A stretch of 64,000 nt of DNA from JAUXJB01 sp965226855 (lineage in GTDB: Bacteria; Myxococcota_A; UBA9160; SZUA-336): the NCBI GenBank assembly GCA_965226855.1, contig CBDDEE010000031.1, forward strand, positions 248,001-312,000, read 5' to 3'. The notes beneath the pieces were generated by a model. The model was given only the letters and a program-made list of their open reading frames with translations, was not told the origin of the DNA and ran no database searches. A program made the translations under genes and the position numbers. Positions 1 to 8,180 of this stretch are shown here, in pieces. Position 1 is the stretch's first letter; every line of letters begins with the position of its first letter.

Positions 1-1040
1 ATGTCTCGGAGCGAATCCGAGTGCAGGGAGACACGGGCACCCGTTGCATCGAGTATGGCGGCCCCTGCCGGTACAGCGTCGAGCTGCTCGAGCTTCCCTC
101 CCCACCAATCCGCCCACACGACAGCCGCGACGTCTGCACGCTCGAGCTCTTCGCCGATCTTGTAGGCCTCCACTGCATGGTGGAAGGCTCGCGGGGCGAT
201 GTCGAAGTCTGCAAAGAGCTCCAGCCGGAGCAGCATCTCGTCGGCCCGATAGCAGTGGTTCTGGATGAGGATCTCGCCCGTCAACACCCGCGCGAGCGCG
301 TCCTTGCCGTAGTCCAGCCCCTCCTCGGATTTGGGCTGATAAGCGCGCGCCTTCTCCAGCTCCTGGCGGAGCATCGCCACCTCCGCCATACGCGTCGCGG
401 GCGCCTGCTTGCGCGAGCCGTAGATGCGCTTCGGATTCTCGCCACACGCCATCTTCATGGTCACGGGCGCGCCGGAGAACGTCATGTCGTTGACCGAGAG
501 ACCCGGGACCAGACGCAGCGTCACCCCCTGCCCTCCCACCAGGTTCGCGGATCCGGGCAACACGTGAATGGTGGTCACACCTCCGGCGAGGGCTCGCTCG
601 ATCGTCGGATCCTGAGGCCAGAAGGAATCCGCTGCGCGCACCTCGGGCTTGAACGGCCCCGTACTCTCATTGCCATCCCGGAGCGCGGCCACGTGCGGAA
701 CGGGGTACACACCGATGTGGGAGTGGGGATCGATCAGACCCGGCGTGATCCAGCGCCCTGAAGCGTCGATGATCTCGACGTCCTCGGCGACCTCTAGGTT
801 CGGACCGACAGCGGCGATCTTGTCGCCGCGAATCAACACGTCTGCGCGGGGGAGAGTAGGGCCAGCCGCGGTCATGACCGAGCCCCCGCGCAGCAACAGC
901 ATCGATCCAGTGACTTCGGAGGTCTCTGGTTTGGCGGCGGGTGCCTCAGCGGGTCTATTTGGGGACCGCGTTGGGCCGAGCGCCTGACAGGCTACGAGCC
1001 AGCCAGCAAGCATCAGCCCCACGAACCTTCCCCACAGCAT
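1..1040 (-). CDS. Amidohydrolase-family lipoprotein, 3' end outside the window
   Basis: The product begins with a lipoprotein signal peptide: a hydrophobic stretch ending in the lipobox LVAC, so Cys19 is likely lipidated and the protein membrane-anchored outside the cytoplasm. It continues with an amidohydrolase fold: an N-terminal beta-sandwich strand set (LLLRGGSVMTAAG), then the metal-binding motif DPHSHIG near residue 105. Amidohydrolases of this imidazolonepropionase-like group hydrolyse C-N bonds of cyclic or peptide-like substrates; the substrate cannot be read here. About 346 codons are present and the frame is open to the window edge, so the C-terminal metal ligands are not seen. ATG is preceded by TACAAT six bases upstream and no Shine-Dalgarno sequence. 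Confidence 0.85.
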   Translation of the reverse strand, partial: MLWGRFVGLMLAGWLVACQALGPTRSPNRPAEAPAAKPETSEVTGSMLLLRGGSVMTAAGPTLPRADVLIRGDKIAAVGPNLEVAEDVEIIDASGRWITPGLIDPHSHIGVYPVPHVAALRDGNESTGPFKPEVRAADSFWPQDPTIERALAGGVTTIHVLPGSANLVGGQGVTLRLVPGLSVNDMTFSGAPVTMKMACGENPKRIYGSRKQAPATRMAEVAMLRQELEKARAYQPKSEEGLDYGKDALARVLTGEILIQNHCYRADEMLLRLELFADFDIAPRAFHHAVEAYKIGEELERADVAAVVWADWWGGKLEQLDAVPAGAAILDATGARVSLHSDSLRD

Positions 1041-1046
1041 GGGCCG

Positions 1047-1052
1047 ATTGTA
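1047..1052 (-). promoter_or_regulatory. -10 element TACAAT, leaderless start of amidohydrolase
   Basis: TACAAT lies 6 nt before the ATG at 1040. With a normal -10 to start-site distance, transcription would begin at or next to the start codon. No clear -35 and no Shine-Dalgarno are visible. Confidence 0.5.
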
Positions 1053-1098
1053 CCGGCCCACCTACATCGAGCACCCCCTAGCAGGCAGAAGAAGCGTG

Positions 1099-1404
1099 CT
1101 AGCTCTTGATGTCGAGAACGCTTCCCAGGGTGTCGAGGGCGGTGTCGAGGGCTCGGGCGGAGGCCTCGACCTGGAGCGAGGCGAGCGTCTGCTCCGCGAG
1201 CTGCTCGGCGATGGAGACGTCTTCGGGCTGGCTGGCGCGCCGCTGGGTCGCGCGGGTGCCGCCTTCAGCGACCTCCTCCTGCTCGGTGCGGACGGGGTGG
1301 AAGTCCTTCGTGAGCAGGTTCGCGAGATTGTGGCTCGCGCCCCTCAGCCGCGTCTCGCCGGCCTTGATTCCCGACAGTGCGATGGAGGTGGCATCCGCCT
1401 TCAC
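1099..1404 (-). CDS. Small flagellar basal-body rod-like protein (FlgC-type ends)
   Basis: This 101-residue protein has the two terminal helices that define flagellar rod/hook proteins. The N-terminus (ALSGIKAGETRLRGASHNLAN) resembles the Flg_bb_rod segment, and the C-terminus (VSIAEQLAEQTLASLQVEA, then a final LGSVLDI) resembles the C-terminal helix of FlgB/FlgC/FlgG. The middle is much shorter than in FlgC (about 135 residues or more). No other flagellar genes lie nearby, so it is an orphan. GTG start with a purine-rich GGGAGAGGA 4 nt upstream. A sigma28-like promoter candidate lies just upstream. It may be a rod-associated or divergent FlgC protein; its exact place in the rod is unknown. 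Confidence 0.7.
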   Translation of the reverse strand: MKADATSIALSGIKAGETRLRGASHNLANLLTKDFHPVRTEQEEVAEGGTRATQRRASQPEDVSIAEQLAEQTLASLQVEASARALDTALDTLGSVLDIKS

Positions 1405-1429
1405 GTGTCCTCTCCCGTCTCCGCTGATC

Positions 1430-1457
1430 TCATCGGGACGCAGGTGTAGCGACTTGA
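1430..1457 (-). promoter_or_regulatory. Candidate sigma28-type promoter upstream of the rod-like gene
   Basis: On the minus strand TCAAGTCG (1457-1450) and CCCGATGA (1437-1430) resemble the FliA -35 (TAAAGTTT) and -10 (GCCGATAA) boxes, 5/8 and 6/8 matches, but the spacer is 12 nt rather than 11. The predicted start lies about 18 nt before the GTG, leaving room for the Shine-Dalgarno. Weaker than the two other sigma28-like sites in this window. Confidence 0.35.
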
Positions 1458-1652
1458 GCGGCGCCCGCCGTTCATGTGATACGCCGGCAGCAGACGTGCA
1501 TCACGGGCGCAGCCTGTGCAGCTCCTGCGCAAGAAGGGGCAGCGTTTCTGCAGCTCTCCCAGAAAAGACGCTAAAGGACCTTGCTGACGCCGACGATGTA
1601 GAGGCTGTAGGCCCCGCAATCCGTTCACGGATGTGGGACCCGAGAAGTAGCA

Positions 1653-2579
1653 ATGGAAATAGGCAACCTTCAGAACGGCACGGCGGTAGAGAGCACGGCT
1701 CAAGCGCCGGCCTCGAGCCCGGAGCGCGTTCCTCGCCCCGAGGAGCGCCAGGGTGACGCGGAGGTCACCATCTCCCAGGAAGGGCGAGAACGAAACGAGC
1801 AGGCGAAGGCGGCGGCCGCTCGAAATGAGGAGCTCCGCGAGAGAGCCCACGAGACCCTGCGGAGCAACGAGCAGGCGGCGGCGGAGAAGGAAGCTGTGCA
1901 GCCTGGAGTGATCGCGGTGCGCCTGGGCATGGGACCGACCCAGCTCGAACAGAGGCATGAGAGCTCGGAGCCCGAGGAGGTCGTCCGCCAGGGTCTGCGC
2001 GAACGCGCGCTGATTCCCCAGGTGCAAGGGCTGTTCGAGGAGCACGATGACGAGACCGAGACGGTCACCCTACCCGCCCAGGCCAACCAGAACGAGCGCA
2101 CAAAGGCCCTTGGTGAGGACCGTTTCCAGCAGGTCGGACTGGCGAGCCAGGAGCGCGAGTTCGCTCCGACCCCCGCCAGCGCTGACGCATTCGCGTCCCG
2201 GGACGCGGGAACTCGTGACAGGGCCGTCGCTGAGGCGCTGCAGCGCGTGGAGACTCGAAGTACTGAGCGCTCCGACGAGCCGGAGGATCTGGATCGGGCG
2301 ACCGCGGTGGCGCCTCAGGTCGGGCCGGCTCCCGGCAACGAGGACGCCCGACGCGCGGAGATCCTCGGCTCGAACCGCCGAGACGATTCCGAAGAAGACG
2401 AGGAGAGGGCCCGCGAAGTCGTCACTCTTGGCGGCTCGGTGGAGGCTGACGCCGCCGATCAGCTCGTCACCCGCTTCCTGAACGGTAGAGATCGCGAGGA
2501 GGCCGGACCGACGCCGCAGGCGCGCGAGGAGCTCGGCGAGCGCGCCGGCGACACCGCGGAGCTCCCGCCCGAAGAGTAG
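1653..2579 (+). CDS. Hypothetical acidic, low-complexity protein
   Basis: The 308-residue product is very rich in Glu, Arg, Ala and Asp, has no signal peptide or membrane segment, and is predicted to be largely helical or disordered. The N-terminal part includes DAEVTISQEGRER, a pattern (V-x-I/L-S-x-x-G/A) also seen near the ends of small flagellar regulators and hook-length-type proteins; this is only suggestive. It is divergent from the rod-like gene, so a motility link is possible. ATG start without a strong Shine-Dalgarno. Codon bias in the third position supports it as real coding sequence. Function unknown. Confidence 0.6.
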   Translation: MEIGNLQNGTAVESTAQAPASSPERVPRPEERQGDAEVTISQEGRERNEQAKAAAARNEELRERAHETLRSNEQAAAEKEAVQPGVIAVRLGMGPTQLEQRHESSEPEEVVRQGLRERALIPQVQGLFEEHDDETETVTLPAQANQNERTKALGEDRFQQVGLASQEREFAPTPASADAFASRDAGTRDRAVAEALQRVETRSTERSDEPEDLDRATAVAPQVGPAPGNEDARRAEILGSNRRDDSEEDEERAREVVTLGGSVEADAADQLVTRFLNGRDREEAGPTPQAREELGERAGDTAELPPEE

Positions 2580-2582
2580 CCC

Positions 2583-4058
2583 TCAGGCGGCCGGCAGCGT
2601 GAAGAAGAACGTGGAGCCCTGGCCCGGCTGCGACTCGACCCAGATCCGGCCCCCATGGCGCGAGACGATCTGGCGACAGATGGCGAGCCCCATCCCTGTG
2701 CCCTCCGGCGCCTCGGGATGCACGCGCTGGAAGGCCCCGAAGATACTGGTGTGATGGGCAGCCTCGATCCCGATGCCGTCATCGCGCACCCAGAGCTGCA
2801 CCTCCTTGCCAGTGCGAACCCCACTCACCACGATCACGGCCGGCTCGCCACCTGCGAAGTTCAGCGCGTTCCCCGTCAGGTTCTGAAACACGCGACCCAG
2901 CTGGATCGGATCGGCCATCACGCGCGGCAGGGGCTCCGCCTCGATCACCGCGTGGCTCTCCTCGATTCGCTCGCGCAGGTTCGATAGCGCCCAGTCCAGG
3001 GAGTCGGCCGGATCGCAGACGGCCAGCATCAGCTCGCCCTTGCCGGCACCGGCGTAGTCGGCGATGTCGCGGACCAGCACGCCCAGTCGACGGACCTGCC
3101 CGAGTGAGGACTTCACGAGCAGCTCCGACTCGGCCTTTCCCGCGCCCTCGAGGCGGCGGAGCATCGATTCGAGATTGCGCAGCGGCTCGCGGAGATCGTG
3201 CGCCGCGTTCTGAGCCAGCTCCTCGAGATCGCGCTTCGCCTCCGAGAGGCGCCGCGTCTCCTGCATCAGCTCGTCGTTCCCCTGTCTCAGGTCGGTGATG
3301 TCATAAGAGGATCCGACGTAGCCCGAGAACTGCTTGCGCCCATCGAAGCAGGGGATGCCGTGATGACGCACCCACCGGTACGCACCGCTCGCGCTTCGCA
3401 TACGTAGATCGAGGCTGAACTCGTCGCGCTTCTCGAGGCGGTTCTCGTAATTCTCCTTCCAGGTCGGCAGGTCGTCGGGATGGATGCCGTCGAACCAGCC
3501 GCGCCCGAGCTCCTTCTCTTCGGGGCGGCCGGTGAAGTGCGACCAGCGGCGGGTGAAGTTCGCGAACTCCCCCGCCGCGTCGGTCTTCCAGAGCATGGCC
3601 GGCGCGAAGTCCGCGCTGCGGGCGGCCTGCGTCGGCGCCAGCGGTCCGACCAGGTCGGCGAGAGCGCCGCGAAGGGCTGCCTCGCTCAGCTCCCCCAGCT
3701 CCAGGACCTGACAGCCGCCCAGGGTGCGCGCGCGGTAGACCAGGGCCTCGTCTGGAGCACCGGCCAGCATGAGAAAGGGTGTCCGAACCCCGCGAGCGCG
3801 CAGCTCGCGCACTACGTCCAATGCAGCGTCGTCCGCCGAGGTCAGCCCGCAGATGGCCGCATCCCAGTCGTCTCGAGCCAGCTTCAGGCGGAGCTCGCTC
3901 GCAGAGGCAGCAAATTCGATGGAGACGTGCCCGGCGATCCGCCACGCCTCGAGCAGCGAGCGCAGGGCGGGGATGTTCGCGCTTCGACCCGGAGAGACGA
4001 GCAACCGCGCCTGCCGGGGCGCAGCCGCGCCCCGATCGCTAATCGGTTCACCCTCCAC
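2583..4058 (-). CDS. Sensor histidine kinase: pseudo-receiver, PAS, HisKA, HATPase
   Basis: The 491-residue cytoplasmic protein has an N-terminal receiver-like domain (about 15-130), a PAS domain (about 150-265, with WFDGIHPDDL and YRWVRHHG), a HisKA dimerisation helix with the phosphoacceptor in NAAHDLREPLRN, and a C-terminal HATPase with the N box (NLTGNALNF), G1 (DDGIGIE) and G2 (GTGMGLAI). The receiver-like part lacks the phosphorylatable Asp: the strand reads WDAAICGL. The GTG at 4058 is preferred over one at 4130 because TACCCT sits exactly 7 nt upstream, the pattern seen before several other genes here. No response regulator is adjacent. Divergent from prs. Confidence 0.88.
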   Translation of the reverse strand: MEGEPISDRGAAAPRQARLLVSPGRSANIPALRSLLEAWRIAGHVSIEFAASASELRLKLARDDWDAAICGLTSADDAALDVVRELRARGVRTPFLMLAGAPDEALVYRARTLGGCQVLELGELSEAALRGALADLVGPLAPTQAARSADFAPAMLWKTDAAGEFANFTRRWSHFTGRPEEKELGRGWFDGIHPDDLPTWKENYENRLEKRDEFSLDLRMRSASGAYRWVRHHGIPCFDGRKQFSGYVGSSYDITDLRQGNDELMQETRRLSEAKRDLEELAQNAAHDLREPLRNLESMLRRLEGAGKAESELLVKSSLGQVRRLGVLVRDIADYAGAGKGELMLAVCDPADSLDWALSNLRERIEESHAVIEAEPLPRVMADPIQLGRVFQNLTGNALNFAGGEPAVIVVSGVRTGKEVQLWVRDDGIGIEAAHHTSIFGAFQRVHPEAPEGTGMGLAICRQIVSRHGGRIWVESQPGQGSTFFFTLPAA

Positions 4059-4065
4059 GCCGCAG

Positions 4066-4071
4066 AGGGTA
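4066..4071 (-). promoter_or_regulatory. -10 element TACCCT, leaderless start of histidine kinase
   Basis: TACCCT fits TANNNT and lies 7 nt before the GTG at 4058. No Shine-Dalgarno precedes that GTG. This placement was used to choose the start. Confidence 0.4.
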
Positions 4072-4175
4072 ATGCATCGCCGATCTGATGGCTCTCCTCC
4101 GCCGCATCCTCGCGGCACTCCGGAACGCACCGCGCGCTATGATCTGGCACGCAGACTGCAGAGGGAGAGGCTTCA

Positions 4176-5120
4176 TTGTACGGGGAGATCAAGGTCATCG
4201 CTGGCTCCGCGCACCCCGAGCTGGCCCGCGAAATCTGCAAGCACCTCGGTGTCGAGCCTTCGAAGACCCGGACCGTGCGCTTCTCGAACGAGAACATGAT
4301 GGTGCAGATCGAGGAGAACGTTCGCGAGGCGGACGTCTTCCTGGTGCAGCCCTCTTGCGCGCCGGTCTCGGACGGGATCGTGGAGCTGCTGCTCACGATC
4401 GACGCGCTCAAGCACGCATCGGCGTCGCGGATTACGGCCGTCGTCCCGTACTTCCCCTACGCCCGCTCCGACAAGAAGGACCGCCCGCGCATCTCGATCG
4501 CGGCCCGTCTGATGGCGGACCTGCTGCAGACCTCCGGGGCCAACCGCGTGCTGACCCTGAACCTGCACTCCCCGCAGGTTCAGGGCTTCTTCCGGATTCC
4601 CGTGGACCAGCTGCTCGGCGAGCCCATCCTGTGCGACTACCTGTCCTCCAGTCGGGACCTGTCGAACACCGTCGTGGTGGCTGGCGACGTCGGCGAGTCC
4701 AAGGACGTGGGTCGCTACGCGAACCGACTGAAGCTGCCACTGGCGATCGTGGACAAGCGGCGCGACGGGGACGATGAGGTTCCCCGCGCGACGCATCTGA
4801 TCGGTGACGTGGAGGGAAAGCGCGCCTTGATCGTGGACGACGAGGTCGCGAGCGGAGGAACCCTGGTCGAGGCCGCGCGCTTCGTCCTCGAGCGAGGGGC
4901 CGTCGAGGTCCAGGCGGCCGCAGTGCATGCGATCCTGTCCGGGTCCGCCATCGAACGGATCAGCACATCTCCGCTCAATTCGCTCGTGGTGACGGACACC
5001 GTGCCCGTCACGCCCGACAAGCGCATCGACAAGATCAGCGTCCTATCGGTCGCCGAGCTGTTCGCCAAGGCGGTGCGGGCGATCCACGACGGCCAGAGCG
5101 TCTCCCACCTGTTTCGCTGA
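4176..5120 (+). CDS. prs: Ribose-phosphate pyrophosphokinase
   Basis: PRPP synthetase makes 5-phosphoribosyl diphosphate from ribose 5-phosphate and ATP for nucleotide, His and Trp synthesis. The 314-residue length is typical. Visible family motifs are the N-terminal GSAHPELAREIC, the flexible-loop region PYFPYARSDKKDRPR, the PRPP-binding site ALIVDDEVASGGT, and NLHSPQVQGFF. The first bases are TTG, preceded by GGGAGAGG five bases upstream, which fixes the start. A small acidic protein gene follows after 51 bp. Confidence 0.96.
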   Translation: MYGEIKVIAGSAHPELAREICKHLGVEPSKTRTVRFSNENMMVQIEENVREADVFLVQPSCAPVSDGIVELLLTIDALKHASASRITAVVPYFPYARSDKKDRPRISIAARLMADLLQTSGANRVLTLNLHSPQVQGFFRIPVDQLLGEPILCDYLSSSRDLSNTVVVAGDVGESKDVGRYANRLKLPLAIVDKRRDGDDEVPRATHLIGDVEGKRALIVDDEVASGGTLVEAARFVLERGAVEVQAAAVHAILSGSAIERISTSPLNSLVVTDTVPVTPDKRIDKISVLSVAELFAKAVRAIHDGQSVSHLFR

Positions 5121-5171
5121 CGCCCCCCTGCGAGTAGAATCGGCTGACACTCTCGTCCAGGCCCACGCGAC

Positions 5172-5468
5172 ATGAGCGGGTACGAAGAGGAAGAAGAGCC
5201 CGAACCGACCGGCACCATCATCGAGATTCACGAGGATGGAGACGGCATCACGCTCGATGACGGCTCGGTTTGGGACGTACCGAATCCGGGCGACGCCACA
5301 AAGGTCGAGCTGTGGCAAGCGGGGCAGCGGGTCTTGATCGTGGAGCGCGAGGACGACACGGAGGACGTCTCCGACCACATTCACGTGGAGTACAGGGGCG
5401 GCGAGGTGATGATCACAAACCTCGACACGCAGGAGCTGGAGACCGTCCGGGTCGTCCCGCGCGTCTAG
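5172..5468 (+). CDS. Small acidic hypothetical protein
   Basis: A 98-residue, strongly acidic protein with no signal peptide. The run of short beta strands (TGTIIEIHEDGDGITLDDGS, RVLIVEREDD, VMITNLDTQE) looks like a small all-beta fold. It is not recognised as a named family. It sits 51 bp after prs on the same strand and its last codon overlaps, tail to tail, the stop of the LLM oxidoreductase gene. Confidence 0.7.
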   Translation: MSGYEEEEEPEPTGTIIEIHEDGDGITLDDGSVWDVPNPGDATKVELWQAGQRVLIVEREDDTEDVSDHIHVEYRGGEVMITNLDTQELETVRVVPRV

Positions 5469-6343
5469 CCGTTCGGGGCCAGCGCCTCGAGCAGGGCCCA
5501 GTCGAGCTCGCCGGTGGCACCACCCGCTTTGAGCGGCTGGACACAGACGTGCGTGGCGCCGGCGTCGCGGTGTTCCTGGATGCGCCGCGCGATCGCCTTC
5601 TCGTCGCCCCAGCCGAGCAAGGCATCGATCAGCTTGTCGCTGCCGCCGTTTTCGATCTCCGCCTCGGTGAACCCGAGGCGCTTCCAGTTGTTGCGGTAGT
5701 TCGGCAGTGCCGCGTACATGCCGAGCGCCTTCCTGCCCGCCTCGCGCGCCCGGGATGGGTCCGTCTCCAGGCAGACCTTCTGCTCCACGCAGAGGAGCTT
5801 GTCCGGACCCATGATCTCCCGAGCGGTCCGCGTGTGCTCGGGGGTCGTCCAGTACGGGTGAGCCCCGTCCGCCTTCTCGGCGGAGAGGGCGAGCATCCTC
5901 GGTCCCAGCGCCGCAAGGACGGTCTTTGGCTTCTCCTTCGGCTCCGGTCCCCGGTAGGGAGCCGCCACCATGTCCTCCAGGTACTGGCGCATCGTGGCAA
6001 CGGGCTTGCCGTAGCGGAGACCGCGCGCACCCTCGACGAGCGGCGCGTGCGAGACGCCGATGCCAAGCAGAAAGCGGCCCCCGGACTGTTCGGCAAGCGT
6101 CTTCTGCGCCTGAACCATCATGCCGGAGTGGCGGTGGTAGATGTTCGCGATCCCCGTCGCGAGGTGAAGTCGCTCCGTCTGGCTCAAGAGGTAGGCCGCG
6201 TGCGCGAAGGGATCCCGGCCCATGGTCTCCGGCAGCCACAAGTGTGAGTAGCCCAAGCTCTCCAGCCGGCCGGCGAACTCCGCTGCTTCTAGCGACGACA
6301 TGCCCTCGGTAAAGAACCAGACTCCCAGTGAACCTGCCTGCAT
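5465..6343 (-). CDS. LLM-class F420-dependent oxidoreductase (TIGR03620-like)
   Basis: A 292-residue luciferase-like TIM barrel. The start MQAGSLGVWFFTEGMSSLEAAEFA, the SLGYSHLWLPE strand and the SGGRFLLGIGVSH phosphate-binding region are typical of the actinobacterial and deltaproteobacterial TIGR03620 group, which is thought to use coenzyme F420. The substrate is unknown. ATG is preceded by AGGAGAAGG. It is one of four LLM paralogues in this window, and the four are divergent rather than recent copies. Confidence 0.88.
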   Translation of the reverse strand: MQAGSLGVWFFTEGMSSLEAAEFAGRLESLGYSHLWLPETMGRDPFAHAAYLLSQTERLHLATGIANIYHRHSGMMVQAQKTLAEQSGGRFLLGIGVSHAPLVEGARGLRYGKPVATMRQYLEDMVAAPYRGPEPKEKPKTVLAALGPRMLALSAEKADGAHPYWTTPEHTRTAREIMGPDKLLCVEQKVCLETDPSRAREAGRKALGMYAALPNYRNNWKRLGFTEAEIENGGSDKLIDALLGWGDEKAIARRIQEHRDAGATHVCVQPLKAGGATGELDWALLEALAPNG

Positions 6344-6465
6344 CGACGCCTTCTCCTGCGCGAGCTACGTACCCGCCTCGCGGAGCATACACGAGTCGCG
6401 CACTCCCGATCAGGAGGCCTGAGCAGGTTCCCCTGTCTCAGCGTGCTCGCGCACGCCTGGCGCGC

Positions 6466-7854
6466 TCAGTCGAGCTCGAGCTCGCGCTCGAGGCCGCGGA
6501 GCACCTGGTCGAGCCGCTCCACCAGGTCGTCGACGCCGGCGTTGTCGATCACCAGCGGGGGAGCAACGGAGATGCTGGCGCCGGCCCGCGCGAGCAGGCC
6601 GTGCTCCTGCATGAGCCGCGGCATGCGGTGCGCGAGGTCGTCCGCCTCGGTGAAGTCAAGGCCCGCCTCCGGGTCGCGCTTCAGGTCGAGCACGTGCATG
6701 AGCCCGATCCCGCGCGTGTCGAAGACGATACGGTGGCGTGACTGCAGCTTCCCGAGCTGTTCGCCGAGATAGGCTCCCGTCTTCTCCGCGTTCTCGACGA
6801 GACGCTCGCGCTCGATGATGCCGATGTTCGCGAGCGCAACCGCGCAGGAAACCGGATGGGCGCCGAAGGTGGATCCGCCGATGAAAGCCTCCTTGGGCCC
6901 CCCGACGAAGGCATCCGCCAGCTTGTCCGACGCCATCACCGCGGCGATGGGTGCGTAGCCGGACGAGAGCCCCTTGGCCACCGTCATCAAGTCGGGCTCG
7001 ATCCCGAAGTGCTGGATCCCGAACCACTTGCCTGTGCGGCCAAAGCCGTTGATCACCTCGTCCGCGATCAGCACGATGTCGTGCTCGTCACAGATGGCTC
7101 GCAACCTCTGCCAGTACTCCGGCGACGGCACATGGTTCCCGCTCGACACCGAGATGGGTTCCGCGATCAGGGCCGCGATGGTGTCGGCGCGGTGAAATTT
7201 CACCATCTCATCTACGAAGTCCGCCCAGAAGGTGTCGTCGAGTCCTGTCTCGGTATTCGCGAGCTTGCCCACGCCTGTCGGGCTCGGAACGCTGATGGTG
7301 CCGGGCAGCAGCGGCTCGAAGGGCGACCGGTTGATCCAGCTCGAGCCGTTGATCGCGAGCGCTCCCTGCGTCGTGCCATGGTACGAGCCGATTCGCGAGA
7401 TCACCTTGTAGCGTCCACGCTGCCCGCGGTTGTAGTGGTACTGCTTTGCCAGGCGAACCGCTGTCTCCACCGCCTCAGACCCGGTGTTCACGAGGTAGAA
7501 GCGGTTGATGTTCGCCGGCGCGAGCTCCGCGAGCTTCGACGAGAGGTCGACGGCCGGACCGGTCGCATACGCGAATGGATTGGCGTACGCCAGCTTCTGC
7601 ATCTGGCGAGCCGCGACGTCGGCCAGCTCTTGGCGGCCGTGCCCTACGGCCACCACCCAGAGCCCCGACATGGCGTCGATGTAGCGGCGCCCCTGGATGT
7701 CGGTCAGGTAGATACCATCGCCCTGGTCGATCACCACGAACCCGTCTTCCACCGCGAGCTCGTTGTACTGCTGAGTGTGAATCCACAGGTGCTTCAGGCC
7801 GCGCTTGATCGTGTCGTCGATCCGGCTCGCATCCGCTCGCTTCTCTGCCGTCAT
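6466..7854 (-). CDS. Class III aminotransferase (omega-aminotransferase type)
   Basis: A 462-residue PLP enzyme that moves an amino group, probably from an omega-amine or amino acid, to a keto acid. Motifs: GSEAVETAVRLAKQYH for phosphate binding, SYHGTTQGA, the PLP-ring Asp in LIADEVINGFGRTGKWFG, and the Schiff-base Lys in TVAKGLSSGY. Length and motif order fit the aspartate-aminotransferase-family group that includes taurine/pyruvate and beta-alanine/pyruvate aminotransferases; the substrate cannot be assigned. It runs the same way as the LLM oxidoreductase that follows, with 122 bp between. Confidence 0.9.
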   Translation of the reverse strand: MTAEKRADASRIDDTIKRGLKHLWIHTQQYNELAVEDGFVVIDQGDGIYLTDIQGRRYIDAMSGLWVVAVGHGRQELADVAARQMQKLAYANPFAYATGPAVDLSSKLAELAPANINRFYLVNTGSEAVETAVRLAKQYHYNRGQRGRYKVISRIGSYHGTTQGALAINGSSWINRSPFEPLLPGTISVPSPTGVGKLANTETGLDDTFWADFVDEMVKFHRADTIAALIAEPISVSSGNHVPSPEYWQRLRAICDEHDIVLIADEVINGFGRTGKWFGIQHFGIEPDLMTVAKGLSSGYAPIAAVMASDKLADAFVGGPKEAFIGGSTFGAHPVSCAVALANIGIIERERLVENAEKTGAYLGEQLGKLQSRHRIVFDTRGIGLMHVLDLKRDPEAGLDFTEADDLAHRMPRLMQEHGLLARAGASISVAPPLVIDNAGVDDLVERLDQVLRGLERELELD

Positions 7855-7909
7855 GCTGTCACCACCCTTCTTGCCGCTGCCTCGTATTGGACCACACGCT
7901 CTCTGACCT

Positions 7910-8123
7910 GGCTACCCGGCCGCCGGCGACTTCCTCGAGTTCCACCACCTGGATCCCTGGGCCAGGACGAAGCGACACTCCGCAGACCAAATCGAACTAC
8001 GGTGTCGAGGGCACAACCACTACGCGGCGGTCGGTACAGGACTTTGGCGCAGCCTACATGGCGCGCTTCAAGACGCGAGACAACTGGTCCCGGGACCAGC
8101 TGGACATGAAGCAACCGGAATGA
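7910..8123 (+). pseudogene. C-terminal remnant of an HNH nuclease, frameshifted
   Basis: In one frame the DNA reads FLEFHHLDPWARTKRH then IELRCRGHNHYAA, clearly related to the C-terminal HNH motif of the gene at 21727-22716 (VEYRHLDPWAASRCH, IELRCRAHNQ). After HNHYAA the expected tail continues in another frame as FGAAYMARFKTRDNWSRDQL and ends at a stop at 8121-8123, so at least one frameshift is present. Nothing matching the N-terminal domain lies upstream; the aminotransferase gene starts 55 bp away. It is a dead fragment left by deletion or decay. Confidence 0.75.
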
Positions 8124-8180
8124 CCTGGGGTTGCACTAGCGGCTCCCCGCGCATGATACCGTGTGGTCAGGAGGTGCGCT

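Noticed and set aside
1590..1620. Possible sigma28 promoter (TAAAGGAC and GCCGACGA) before the acidic protein gene
   Set aside because: The spacer is 9 nt instead of 11, and the match is no better than could occur by chance.
8109..8136. Possible hairpin GCAACC...GGTTGC after the HNH remnant
   Set aside because: Short stem with a long loop; weak evidence for a terminator and not like the other HNH-linked palindromes.
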